A stretch of DNA of 51,527 nt from Minisyncoccota bacterium. Lineage in GTDB: Bacteria > Patescibacteriota > Minisyncoccia > JAHIHE01 > JAGLIN01. Below the pieces are notes generated by a model. That model saw only the letters and a program-made list of their open reading frames with translations, was not told the DNA's origin and made no database searches. The DNA lies in NCBI GenBank assembly GCA_028690055.1, contig JAQVBZ010000009.1, positions 1 through 51,527 of the forward strand, written 5' to 3'. Below, piece after piece: positions 40,501-49,400 of this stretch (its first letter is position 1; the number at the start of each line of letters is the position of its first letter). The position numbers and the translations under genes were made by a program.

Positions 40501-42611
40501 TCGTTATGATTATATCCGATATTGATCGAAGCTATGGCACTCCACGGCGTTACCACTAATGTATTAGTTCTGCTGCTCGCATCCGCGAAAGTTACACTTG
40601 GAGACAGAGAATCAGAAGTCGAGCCGTCGCCGAATTCCCAGTGGACATTCGGATGTCCTATGACTGTAATAATAGGAGCGAAAGACGCGCCGCTAGTGGT
40701 AAAAGTAATTTTGGCACTGGCGTCTATGACATAATCCGCATTCGTTATGACGCTATCGGTCATACCGCTCATAGTCGCAACCGCCTTAAGAGTCTGTGAG
40801 CTGGCAACGGTGATAGCAGCAGCATAAGGATAAGTTGCCCCCGTGCAATTCCCCGCTCCGTCGGTAGTGGGATCGGATCCATCGGTCGTGTAGCAAATAG
40901 TGGCACCCGGTACAGTGCTAGTTAAGGTCACATCCTGAGAAGCGGCGTATGTGCCAGCGATAGGAGAGAAAACTGGAGTAACCGCCCCTCTAAAACTCAC
41001 TACCCAATTGTTCCATGCAGCACCACCTACGTGCCCCAAAGAAACCGTCGCATTAGATTGGAGAGAAGAAACAATCCTCTGTTGTACTGGCCGCCCGATA
41101 TTGGTGCTACAATAGTCATTTGCAGTCAGGGTATAATCGGTATCTGCTGTACAGGAAGTAAGGCTCGTTCCATTGTCGAACTGTGCGTGCCATCCGGACA
41201 GAATAAGCTCGTTGGATGTGGCCGTCGAGAAAGCCGGCGAAGTCGCTCCTGCTCCTGCGACATACACATCTAGGGGAGAACTCGTATCAATGCCGGAATA
41301 TTCCAGGGCGCGGATATTATAATTGATTACACTAGTATTACTGAAAGTCGCAGTCACGATATTGCTTCCGGTAGTTCCGGCAAAAGTATAAAACCATTGA
41401 CCGTAAAGACTACTGGTAGGCGCGACCGCCGTTCCGATAGGCGTATAAGTATTTGTCTGTGTGTCGCTGACAGTAATCGTGCCCGGATTGAGATTAGTCA
41501 CCACGAATACTGCTATAAGATTTCCCGTCGTGTGAGGTACGGAAGGAGTAGACACAGACGAACCCGGGCCACTTTGTTGTGAAACACTAACATTGGTTAT
41601 CGGACCTCGGATACCGCTAATCACATATGCGGCACTTGCCATATAAGAGTCGGTACTACCGCTTTTAGTTGCGACCGCCTTGATATTTTTGGAACTGGAA
41701 ACACTGATTGCGCCGGAATAAGTCAGAGCGTCTCCTAAACAAATACCCGCTCCGTCGGTAGTAGGATCGGATCCATCGGTCGTGTAACAAATAGTGGCAC
41801 CAGCAGTCGTACTGCCAAGAGTCACAGACTGAGAGGTTGCGTATGTACCGGCGGGAACGGAAAAAGTGGGAGTAGCCACATCTCTGGCGGCAATCTTGAA
41901 ACTCACAGTCCAGCCTCCATTGATGCTTCCACCCGTATTACCGATTGATGACAGAGTATCGGTTTGGATAGATGAAACAATTCTCTGCTCTACCGGCCTT
42001 GCCACAACAGATGAACCGCAACGGTCATTTGCAAGAAGGGTATAGCCATTTCCCGCTACACATGAGCTTACAAAGCTATTTGCTTCCCAACCGGCGAGTA
42101 TAAGCTCGTCGGGAGAAGTTGTTGTAAAAAGTGGCGAAACAGATTCAAATCCCGAAACGGAAATATCTACCGGAGAAGCTCCTGCAATATTATCATATTC
42201 CAATACGCGAATCGTTCTTCCTGTTGCCGCTTGAGAAAAACTGGCAGTAACAATATTCTCTCCCGTAGCATTTGCAAAAGCATAGAACCATTGACCCGTA
42301 GCCCCTCCTACCGAAAGAGCGTACGCGGTGCTGGCTGCAGTATAAGTATTGGCTCGTGTATCGGTAACGGTAATAGTCCCGGGGTCTATGGCAACCACGA
42401 ATACCGCAATCAAATTTCCCGATGTATGCGTTGCTGTCGGAGCAGCTATACTAGTGGCAGCCGCCGACTGGTAGACGGTATCGGAATATGAAACCAAATT
42501 AGGCGTAGCCATAGCCGATCTTGTGCTGAACAAATATACGATTGCAAAAACCAAACAAACCAATACCACAAAAACAGTCTTGAGATTAGTCTTACGCATA
42601 AAAGTAATCAT
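37548..42611 (-). CDS. Giant modular secreted surface protein (three repeated beta modules, chitobiase/beta-hexosaminidase-C-like domains, LRR-like region, bacterial beta-repeat, four C-terminal ~52-aa repeats)
   Basis: 1687 aa; N-terminal signal; 'ATICYTTDGSDPTTDGAG' (CHB_HEX_C-like) twice plus a variant; 'LTTLDCSYCPSLNSVNFTNTP..LDLSES' LRR-like; 'TLTAGTQVILTATPDTGSTFVGWSNGCSGTQSTCTVTLSADVTATATF'. Confidence 0.85.
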   Translation of the reverse strand: MITFMRKTNLKTVFVVLVCLVFAIVYLFSTRSAMATPNLVSYSDTVYQSAAATSIAAPTATHTSGNLIAVFVVAIDPGTITVTDTRANTYTAASTAYALSVGGATGQWFYAFANATGENIVTASFSQAATGRTIRVLEYDNIAGASPVDISVSGFESVSPLFTTTSPDELILAGWEANSFVSSCVAGNGYTLLANDRCGSSVVARPVEQRIVSSIQTDTLSSIGNTGGSINGGWTVSFKIAARDVATPTFSVPAGTYATSQSVTLGSTTAGATICYTTDGSDPTTDGAGICLGDALTYSGAISVSSSKNIKAVATKSGSTDSYMASAAYVISGIRGPITNVSVSQQSGPGSSVSTPSVPHTTGNLIAVFVVTNLNPGTITVSDTQTNTYTPIGTAVAPTSSLYGQWFYTFAGTTGSNIVTATFSNTSVINYNIRALEYSGIDTSSPLDVYVAGAGATSPAFSTATSNELILSGWHAQFDNGTSLTSCTADTDYTLTANDYCSTNIGRPVQQRIVSSLQSNATVSLGHVGGAAWNNWVVSFRGAVTPVFSPIAGTYAASQDVTLTSTVPGATICYTTDGSDPTTDGAGNCTGATYPYAAAITVASSQTLKAVATMSGMTDSVITNADYVIDASAKITFTTSGASFAPIITVIGHPNVHWEFGDGSTSDSLSPSVTFADASSRTNTLVVTPWSAIASINIGYNHNEEGTTVIPDLAQQNVTAVSGLSNAAPYLWAWVSWNNPLVAIDFSNFTALTTLDCSYCPSLNSVNFTNTPVLSRLNIESSGLDTLDLSESPNIADFRGTANEYTSITWPTNGEPYLWHFCAHSMALTAPIADLSKFPSLEELWIRNDAQTGTLHPISTNIESVWAQTNQYSAANFSGNFPIAGTRGYIDIFDNVLTSLDISNNLGLEDVDAYNNRLTSLDVSSSIGLYHLDAHNNLFAEAAVDDILLDFDTQNTGGGYLDLTSNAPSSATGQSHAANLISRGWTVLTDGNTLTLGKAGNGGTGTVTIATVAPATTFNTCGTSCTGTEATLTAGTQVILTATPDTGSTFVGWSNGCSGTQSTCTVTLSADVTATATFTTEESGIHGPITQAVTPSHNAAATSLSAPTVTHTEGNLIAVHLAVHENLAAFGITDTQGNTYTSIGSSTLVGGDISGQWFYAFARATSLNTVTATFNGTFSTIRVLEYANIDTLSPVDVITSGAGATSPTFTTAIPNELILAAWHTGASGCTAGPGYTLLPNDYCGFSVARPAEERITSSVLTNTTASLVTTGGGVSGGWVVSFRAALKPPTFSLATGTFSSAQSVTLSTTDTGAAIHYTLDGSTPTITSTLYSSALSISSTTTVKTLATQTGFSNSAVASAAYTISYSSGGGGGSSSIITIPTIEKYEVTSIVDNLATLSFSVLNASQMSLSSTADFADTEWETYSASPTYIKADEQDKLYIKFKSSSGGISNIVELSLVSSDPVSSVPLFPNGTLIKTADSFKVYITLEYKKKWICTPEVFEQLGYKWTDIQELTRPQLESIPDYEDNLIRTIGDYKVYLVVNGVRRHIPNPEIFLDYGFKWDEVVDVTQETVNKYRQANLLKESRIDGIYYTENGIKKLIPTTEIFNSYGDKTEDVQIISKLEMQSYPTSHLIKTGYSPDIYLTEDNIKRRIPNPEVFIKYKLNWDYIIVVNDTEFSWYQSGEVLR

Positions 42612-42732
42612 ACATTTCTTGTTGCTAATGATTTATAATTTTATCTATTCGGATTCGAATGGTTTTAATCGATTACTGCTTTTTCAAGCACCCTCTTGTC
42701 GTCAATAAACACATAAAAAAACAGTGACGACT

Positions 42733-42829
42733 AAAAATCGCATATAATTTAAACTATTATTTGATAAACTGTCCTTTACAATCATCGTTGCACCTGTTGT
42801 TATTCTTTCCATCAAAAATCGCATATAAT
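42733..42829. repeat. 16-bp direct repeat pair AAAAATCGCATATAAT (42733-42748, 42814-42829)
   Basis: Exact match by direct reading. Confidence 0.8.
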
Positions 42830-43084
42830 CTTGAGGTAAAATCAAAATCTGTTTCTCACAGAATCTCAATAGAATCACTACTATCATATATATTATAGCA
42901 GATTCAAAAATAGTCGCAAACATAATCGCCTAAATATCCCGATTCGAAAAATTACCAATTTCTGCGGGACCTCGTAGAGACCTTAATGTTCTATTTATAA
43001 ACTTTTAAAACGAACTTGAACAGATATCCCTCCGATGAAAAAACACTACATCAAATAGAATTACCTCTCGGCTACGGAGTATCA

Positions 43085-43711
43085 CTATTCATTAATTCGT
43101 AATGTTTGTCCGATCTGATCCACCAAGGAATCTACTCTAAAAGATGATTCTTCTTTGATGCATTCTCGATACTGCTCTTGCTCGAGGTCAGTATCATTAT
43201 TATAGACATCACAGTTCGTATAGCGCAAAATGAAATTACTTATAACAAGATTATCATTTTGGGGATTAGTATAAGAGTAGGTTCTGTATTCGCTTCCGGT
43301 TACTCCTTCGCTTGTCGTCTTCACGCAATAAGTCCTGCCATTTATCACTTGCTGTAATACCGTCTCGTCTGGACCGTCCTCCTCATTTTGCGACTGAACA
43401 CAGGAATATTCTCCGGCGTTAACAATGACTTCCGGTGGCCATTCGTTGGCGCTGATATATCGCGTATCTAGTCTCTCTGGATACTGAAATACGATACCGT
43501 CCTTGTCGGATGTTTTCCACCCGTCGTGATCGGAGACATTCTGGCTAGTTGCAGGGGTTGTGCCAGCTGTTAGTTGGTCGGTATTTGTCTGAGTAACAAT
43601 TTTTGAGGATTCTTTTAACGAAAAATGATACAGCATTGCAGCTATCACTACAAATGCTAAAACGATAATACCCAGAATTATTTTTTTGGATGATGCATTG
43701 CTGCTAATCAT
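43085..43711 (-). CDS. Hypothetical secreted/membrane-anchored protein
   Basis: 208 aa; single N-terminal TM 'IILGIIVLAFVVIAAMLYHF', then hydrophilic Cys-containing domain. Confidence 0.65.
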   Translation of the reverse strand: MISSNASSKKIILGIIVLAFVVIAAMLYHFSLKESSKIVTQTNTDQLTAGTTPATSQNVSDHDGWKTSDKDGIVFQYPERLDTRYISANEWPPEVIVNAGEYSCVQSQNEEDGPDETVLQQVINGRTYCVKTTSEGVTGSEYRTYSYTNPQNDNLVISNFILRYTNCDVYNNDTDLEQEQYRECIKEESSFRVDSLVDQIGQTLRINE

Positions 43712-43991
43712 AATAAGATTTAATAGTCTAATAATTTATCTTATATTAATATAAAAGATAGTTTTTGAAAAATCTCCGACAAAAATCCAAAAGATACAAA
43801 AAAACAACGTCTCATGACATTGCCAACGCTGGGCCACATAGAAGCCATCGCAAACTATTTCCAAGGCATTGATCCAGGAAGTGCCTATGTTCCGAAGTGT
43901 GATAAGGATAGGTCTCTGCCAAAATTATATATCCAGCTTATTATAGATTAAGGTAAATAAACTTTCGATAATCTCAATTCGCAGTGGGCGT

Positions 43992-44022
43992 CGTGTATCG
44001 CCACGATATCTTCTCTATCACA
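43992..44022 (-). pseudogene. RHS core relic ('DREDIVAIH', cf. 'DGEDIVAIYD')
   Basis: cgtgtatcgccacgatatcttctctatcaca closely matches the intact RHS segment near 47000-47030 (tatatcgccacgatatcttctccgtcata). Confidence 0.6.
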
Positions 44023-44037
44023 GAACACTAGGATGAT

Positions 44038-44358
44038 TTAAGCCATCCACCCGAGTTCTTTTAAGGCATTAGTTAGCTTATCCATACGGTAGCTCCAATA
44101 CCAGAAAAACATACTTTTGTCATATCTTTTATTGTTATGATATATCCGTATTCCATAACCAATAATTGGAAAATATTTTTTAACCTCAATCCGAATAATG
44201 TCCCCTTTGGAGAGCTTGTATTCTTTCTTCATCAGTTCGTCTCGCAGAACTAAAGAGGCCTGACTGACTTCCAGTATTCCGTTTGGCCATGTACTACCAA
44301 AAATACCGATACTTAAGCCCCCTCGAAATTTATAATTTGATTTTGTTTCTGTTGTCAT
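44038..44358 (-). CDS. Small hypothetical protein downstream of displaced RHS tip (candidate immunity protein)
   Basis: 106 aa ending LKELGWMA; a homologous 3' remnant lies after the other RHS tip. Confidence 0.55.
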   Translation of the reverse strand: MTTETKSNYKFRGGLSIGIFGSTWPNGILEVSQASLVLRDELMKKEYKLSKGDIIRIEVKKYFPIIGYGIRIYHNNKRYDKSMFFWYWSYRMDKLTNALKELGWMA

Positions 44359-44514
44359 TTGTATATGGATTTAATGAATAACCCTACGATGCCCAAATAA
44401 GAATATTACAGGGCGTCATAAGAAAAAAATTTTTGCATAAATAGTTGTAGTTTTCAGGCCTTTTCTCCAGGGAATTATGCAAGCCTTTAGATATTGCAAA
44501 GTTTTCCAAAGTTA

Positions 44515-45237
44515 TTATTTCGACATAGCATTTTTTGTCGGTATAACCAAAGTCTTTATACCCGTTAGCATATCTTGCAAGTCTTGTTTAATATTACGAT
44601 CCATAACTACAACGGTGCTATTAACTCCACCGACTACGTATGTAGAAGGAATTGGTAGTCCAACACCAACGCTAATATCAGTTCCACTGTAGCCACCTTT
44701 GGAAAAGTTGGTGTTTATATCTCCTCCAAATATAAATTTTCCGCCACACCCTCCATAAACATCTATACCTTCAGTATCACTCCATGTCTCTGCATTAGAG
44801 TATCCAAGACCTAAACCGACCGAAGCGTCTATGCCAGAAATACCACCAACATTCGCACCAACCGATAAACCGTATGATCCATCATCGGCGACTCCGAATG
44901 ACCACGTATTTCCACCCGCAACGCCAAGGCCGATATTTGTTGTAAAGCTAATATGAATCTCATACTCACCAGTGGGATCCCCATACCTTACTGGATTATT
45001 CGTCACATACACGTATCTATTCAAAGTTTGAGGAGAAACTGCAAACCCGATAATTGGATCCCTATTCACAAACCTCCCCACACTCGAATCATAATATCTT
45101 GCTCGATAATAGTAAAGTCCAGTCTCCTCGTCATATTCCCGCCCCGTATATGCGTATGGTTGTGACATATCATCCTCCGAGTCACGGAAGTTACCGAAGC
45201 TGTCGTATTCGTGTCTAAAAGGACAGTCCTTACGCAT
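44515..45237 (-). CDS. Displaced (orphan) RHS tip: RHS-associated core end plus glycine-rich C-terminal domain
   Basis: 240 aa; 'YDSFGNFRDSEDDMSQPYAYTGREYDEETGLYYYRARYYDSSVGRFVNRDPIIGF' then 'DPTGEYEIHIS...' Gly-rich tail. Confidence 0.85.
   Translation of the reverse strand: MRKDCPFRHEYDSFGNFRDSEDDMSQPYAYTGREYDEETGLYYYRARYYDSSVGRFVNRDPIIGFAVSPQTLNRYVYVTNNPVRYGDPTGEYEIHISFTTNIGLGVAGGNTWSFGVADDGSYGLSVGANVGGISGIDASVGLGLGYSNAETWSDTEGIDVYGGCGGKFIFGGDINTNFSKGGYSGTDISVGVGLPIPSTYVVGGVNSTVVVMDRNIKQDLQDMLTGIKTLVIPTKNAMSK
45070..45212 (-). repeat. 143-bp perfect direct duplication of RHS core (copy 2; copy 1 at 46668-46810)
   Basis: Base-by-base comparison by eye shows identity over the whole stretch, with divergence on both flanks. 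Confidence 0.92.
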
Positions 45238-45254
45238 TCAAAAGGACTGTCCTT
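45219..45254. repeat. Paired palindromes AAGGACAGTCCTT / AAGGACTGTCCTT at the RHS tip duplication boundary
   Basis: 45219-45231 and 45242-45254 are exact reverse complements. Confidence 0.85.
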
Positions 45255-45322
45255 GCCCCTGCCTGACGAAGCATCATTGTTACGTTTCTTGCCAATCAAA
45301 TGCAAATAATCAATAAAATACT

Positions 45323-45400
45323 TTAAGCCATCCAGCCGAGCTCCTTCAAACTGACATCATCCTTGGAAAACCTTAGTTGCTTTGCGAGATAAAAGTTTAT
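45323..45400 (-). pseudogene. 3' remnant of the LKELGWMA-type small gene
   Basis: Minus-strand reading '..FSKDDVSLKELGWMA*' matches the C-terminus of ORF 44038-44358; no start-to-stop ORF remains. Confidence 0.6.
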
Positions 45401-45672
45401 CTCCTGATTAAACTTCTGGACAATGCCAACAGCGAACCGAGTACTGAAGCTGCCCAATATAACGATATGTAATATATTATTCCTAACGCGGGAGCCGGCA
45501 CATCCAGGACATTTCTCATTACATATAAAAGAATATTTATAGCAACAAAACCGAATATGCTATAACCAAGATATTGATAAACCATTTTCTTTTCTCTGCC
45601 TGATTTTTTTCCTAAGGAATATGCGATTATTAGGGTCAATAATAATATTGCTGCGATGCCGCTGATATCCAT
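45397..45672 (-). CDS. Small membrane protein (three predicted TMs)
   Basis: 91 aa, very hydrophobic; located in RHS tip cassette 1. Confidence 0.55.
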   Translation of the reverse strand: MDISGIAAILLLTLIIAYSLGKKSGREKKMVYQYLGYSIFGFVAINILLYVMRNVLDVPAPALGIIYYISLYWAASVLGSLLALSRSLIRR

Positions 45673-45678
45673 ATATTA

Positions 45679-46053
45679 TTAATTTATATTAAACATCAGA
45701 TTTAGAACCATCTGTATCCCCACAACCAACATACCTGCAAATCCGAAAGAGAAAAAATATAATATATACTTTCGAACCTCTTTCTGAGCCGATCTGACTT
45801 CAACATCATCAATATGCCCGCAAATAGCCTTGAGATGCAAATGTGACAATTTAGGTGCAAGCTTAAATATTGCAAGAGGGTCTTGACCTACCTCTTTCTT
45901 CATGGCTTCTGGGGTAAAAGGGATTGGGGGCGATAGTTTTCTCTGGTATATATTTTGAAATTTGGTATTAGCCTGCATATACTTATATGCCATTACTATA
46001 TCGAGTAAAAAGCACAGCGTGAGAAAGAAAGATACCATCAGTTGAATTATCAT
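45679..46053 (-). CDS. Small membrane protein (two TMs flanking a soluble domain)
   Basis: 124 aa; N- and C-terminal TM helices; located in RHS tip cassette 1. Confidence 0.55.
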   Translation of the reverse strand: MIIQLMVSFFLTLCFLLDIVMAYKYMQANTKFQNIYQRKLSPPIPFTPEAMKKEVGQDPLAIFKLAPKLSHLHLKAICGHIDDVEVRSAQKEVRKYILYFFSFGFAGMLVVGIQMVLNLMFNIN

Positions 46054-46074
46054 AATATTCAGTTAATTATAAAT

Positions 46075-46443
46075 TTATCTGCCCCATATCGGTATCGCCA
46101 CATTATTTTGGATGCCTCCGTGAAATTCTGCCGGCACTGGCACTGCCAATAGCGTCCCGCTGGCACCTTCACCTCCGCCAACCGCTAACGACCATCCTCC
46201 ATTTGTTCCATAAGAGTAATCAGCACTTACACCACCGCCTAATTTAGCAGAACCTCCTACTGTAATATCTAATCCTTCGTAATCTTTTACGGTTTTGGCA
46301 TTTGAAATCATAACCTGCGCATCCCAACCAACAGATCCGCCCGTCGACCCAAGAAATCCGGCATTCGGTACGATTCCAATACCTCCAGGCGTTACCACAA
46401 AGCACCCCCCAGCGCTTACAAGAGCTCCTATCCCATTACACAT
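46075..46443 (-). CDS. RHS tip continuation in shifted frame (glycine-rich C-terminal domain)
   Basis: 122 aa; 'DYEGLDITVGGSAKLGGGVSADYSYGTNGGWSLAVGGGEG..VPVPAEFHGGIQNNVAIP' parallels the orphan tip 'DTEGIDVYGGCGGKFIFGGDINTNFSKGGYSGTDISVGVGLPIPSTYVVGGVNSTVVV'; frame stays open upstream of its ATG to about 46527. Confidence 0.6.
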   Translation of the reverse strand: MCNGIGALVSAGGCFVVTPGGIGIVPNAGFLGSTGGSVGWDAQVMISNAKTVKDYEGLDITVGGSAKLGGGVSADYSYGTNGGWSLAVGGGEGASGTLLAVPVPAEFHGGIQNNVAIPIWGR

Positions 46444-49400
46444 ATTCCCGCGGAAGAAGGGATATTCGTAATAATCATCTGGAGCAGCCCTAACTCTTGC
46501 TGCTGATAACCCAATATACCCACTTCGCTACCTCGTCCCGTCAAAGACACATCTGACTTGCTTAATCCGAACGGATCCACATACCTTGCCGGATTATTCG
46601 TCACATAAGAATATCTATTCTGACTGCTAGGATATTCGATAAATCCCACAATCGGATCCTTGCTAATAAACCTCCCCACACTCGAATCATAATATCTTGC
46701 TCGATAATAGTAAAGTCCAGTCTCCTCGTCATATTCCCGCCCCGTATATGCGTATGGTTGTGACATATCATCCTCCGAGTCACGGAAGTTACCGAAGCTG
46801 TCGTATTCGTAAGACTCTACGATGTTTCCTTTTTTGTCTGTAAGCCGAACTATGCTACCGAGAGCGTCAGCGGTGTAATAGTTTGTTTCTTTTTTCACTT
46901 TGTCCTTTTTGGAATTTTGTTTCTTATAATACGTAACGCTCAAAGGCTCATCGATGCCGGGGCCGTGTACAAAAGTCATTTGCAATTCACCTGATCCGTC
47001 ATATATCGCCACGATATCTTCTCCGTCATAGCGATATTGTTCTGTTTTTTCATCTTGTTTATTGGACCGTCCACGTGAAGATTCCACTGTCAAATACGAC
47101 TTTTTTTGAATCCTTTGCCCGAACGGGTCGTATGTGTACTCGATGCTATTTACCTTTTTGTTGCTTAGTGTTTGTTTCGCTGCAATCAAACGGTTTTCGT
47201 CGTCATATATATATTGCCAATCCTGCTCGCCTGTTTTTGCAATAATATTCCCGTTTTTATCATAAGAGAACACAAAGGAATCAGAAGAATCAGAGTGCCC
47301 ATTGCATTTTCCACAGGAATCGTTCCCTTGATTATGGGCTTGGCAACCGTTCTGCGAATATCCCCTCCAATTTTCTGTGCCTTCGCATCCATCGTCATTC
47401 CACGACCAAGGACAGTTACCACTTCCACCTTGCGACGAAGAATTGTTGGAGCTGTCATTTATGCGAAGCAGTTCGTCTGCTTGGTTATAGAAATAGGATT
47501 CGCTCTGTGGCCCCTCCGCCCTATTTCCTACGCTGTCGTAAGCATAGCTTTCCTCCCACTTTCGCGAAGAATCCCCGGAATTGTTGTGAGAAGAATTGGA
47601 AGAAGAGTTGCCATATCCGTGACCTCCTTGCCATGGATGTGAATCATCTTTTGATTCCAATTGTGTAAAGGCCTGTGTCAGTCTTGCGAGAGGATCGTAT
47701 TCATACATTGTTTGCCACTGGTCCGTTTGTTTCAAAGAACGATTACCGCGGACATCATAGGTATATTTTTCAGAGAAAATATCAGATCCGCGCGACGGGC
47801 TTGCTATCAACGATTGAAGCTGTCCGGCAGTATCGTAAGTGTAACGCGTAGTTATCTCATTCGGCAGAGTAAACTCGGTGCGTCGACCGGCAGCGTCATA
47901 TTTGAAAGTATATGCTTCATTAGCACTGTCGGATATATCAGTCAATTGGCTCAATTCATCATATCCATATCGCAGACTTTCGTTTTCGTTCGTCGTCTGC
48001 GTGCGGCGACCCAGAGTGTCATATGCGTATGTCGTTATACCAAATCTGGAGTCTCCGAAAGATGTAACGAGACCGAGAGCGTTATAGGTGTAAGTATATG
48101 TGACAAACTGATTTTCCGCGCTTGTGAGATTCCCAGCCGCGTCATAGGCGAACTGTGCAGAAGTGCCATCGGAAAAATTCTTGCGCACCAGCCGATTTAG
48201 CGAATCGTATTCATAAGAAACAGTTTTACCCTCTGCTGTTGTCACCGCCGTGACATTTCCCGCACCGTCATATACAAAGGTGCTACTATTACCCAATGAA
48301 TCTGTTGTCTTGGTTACTTGACCGAGTGTGTTATTTTCATATTGCACCATATTGCCTGCTGCATTCGTCGTCGTAACGAGATGATTAAGCATATCATAAC
48401 CATATTGCGTTATTCCGCCCATTGCGTCGGTAACACTGATGAGATTATTATTTGCGTCATATACATATTTAGTTGTGGCAGCTGACGCATCGGAGGCTTC
48501 CACCACGTTCCCCACCTCATCATAGCTGTACACGCTGCTGTTTCCCAGGGCATTGGTGATCTTCGTAAGCCGTTCGAGCGAATCATATTCCATAGATACG
48601 CGATCGCCGTTCGGATCCGTTCTTTCCGTTAAACTGTTCGCTGAATTATATTCTAAATCTACTTCTCCACCGACTGCGTTTGTAGCCTTGACCGGATTGC
48701 CTTGCGCATCGTACGCAAAGGTTATCACTCCGCCTAGTGCATCCGTTGCCGTTGCAAGCTGTCCATATGCGTCATATGCAAAATTTGTTTCCGCTCCGAG
48801 CGGGTTTATGACTATAATCAGATTTCCTTGCGCATCATAAGTGTATGATGTTAAATTCCCAAGTTCATCCGTTGATGAAATGAGATTATTTTCCTCATCG
48901 TAAGAAAAAGTGCGATCGTTACCGAGAGCGTCAGTCACGCAGATCGTGTTGCCGTTTTCATCATATTCATAAGAGGTCGTATTTCCGTTCTGATCCGTCC
49001 ATGCGATAAGCCGATTATTCGCATCGAAAGACGACAGACTTTCATTTCCCGCCGCGTCGATTTGCTTGGTTACGCGAAAAGACTCATCGTAATAATATTT
49101 CCACAACCCGCCTTGCGAGCTGGTATAAGTGGTAACTCTTTCAACTGTATCATATTGGAATGTGCCAGCGTTTCCTCTTCCGTCGGTTTGTTTTACCACT
49201 CTGTTTTCCTCATCATATTCATTTTCAGCCACAGTGTTTCCCTTGGCGTCCGTGATTGATGTTAGGTTATGGTTTTCGCCATACGCATACTGCGTTACTC
49301 CGCCAGCCGGGTTCGTGGCACTGACCAAGTCCCCTGCTGTGTCATATGTATAAGCGTATATTCTTCCCGCCGGGTCCGTAATGGAGATAATGCGCCCCTC

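Noticed and set aside
42733-42829. Possible CRISPR array from the two AAAAATCGCATATAAT repeats
   Set aside because: Only two short repeats, one 65-bp spacer, no cas genes in the window.
42702-42923. 73-aa minus ORF with DYMRFL/NYMRFL repeats
   Set aside because: Its repeats are a by-product of the 16-bp DNA direct repeats; no domain, poor coding context.
43814-43951. Short plus-strand reading MTLPTLGHIEAIANYFQGIDPGSAYVPKCDKDRSLPKLYIQLIID
   Set aside because: Could be a transposase remnant, but no family could be assigned with confidence and no promoter or RBS is evident.
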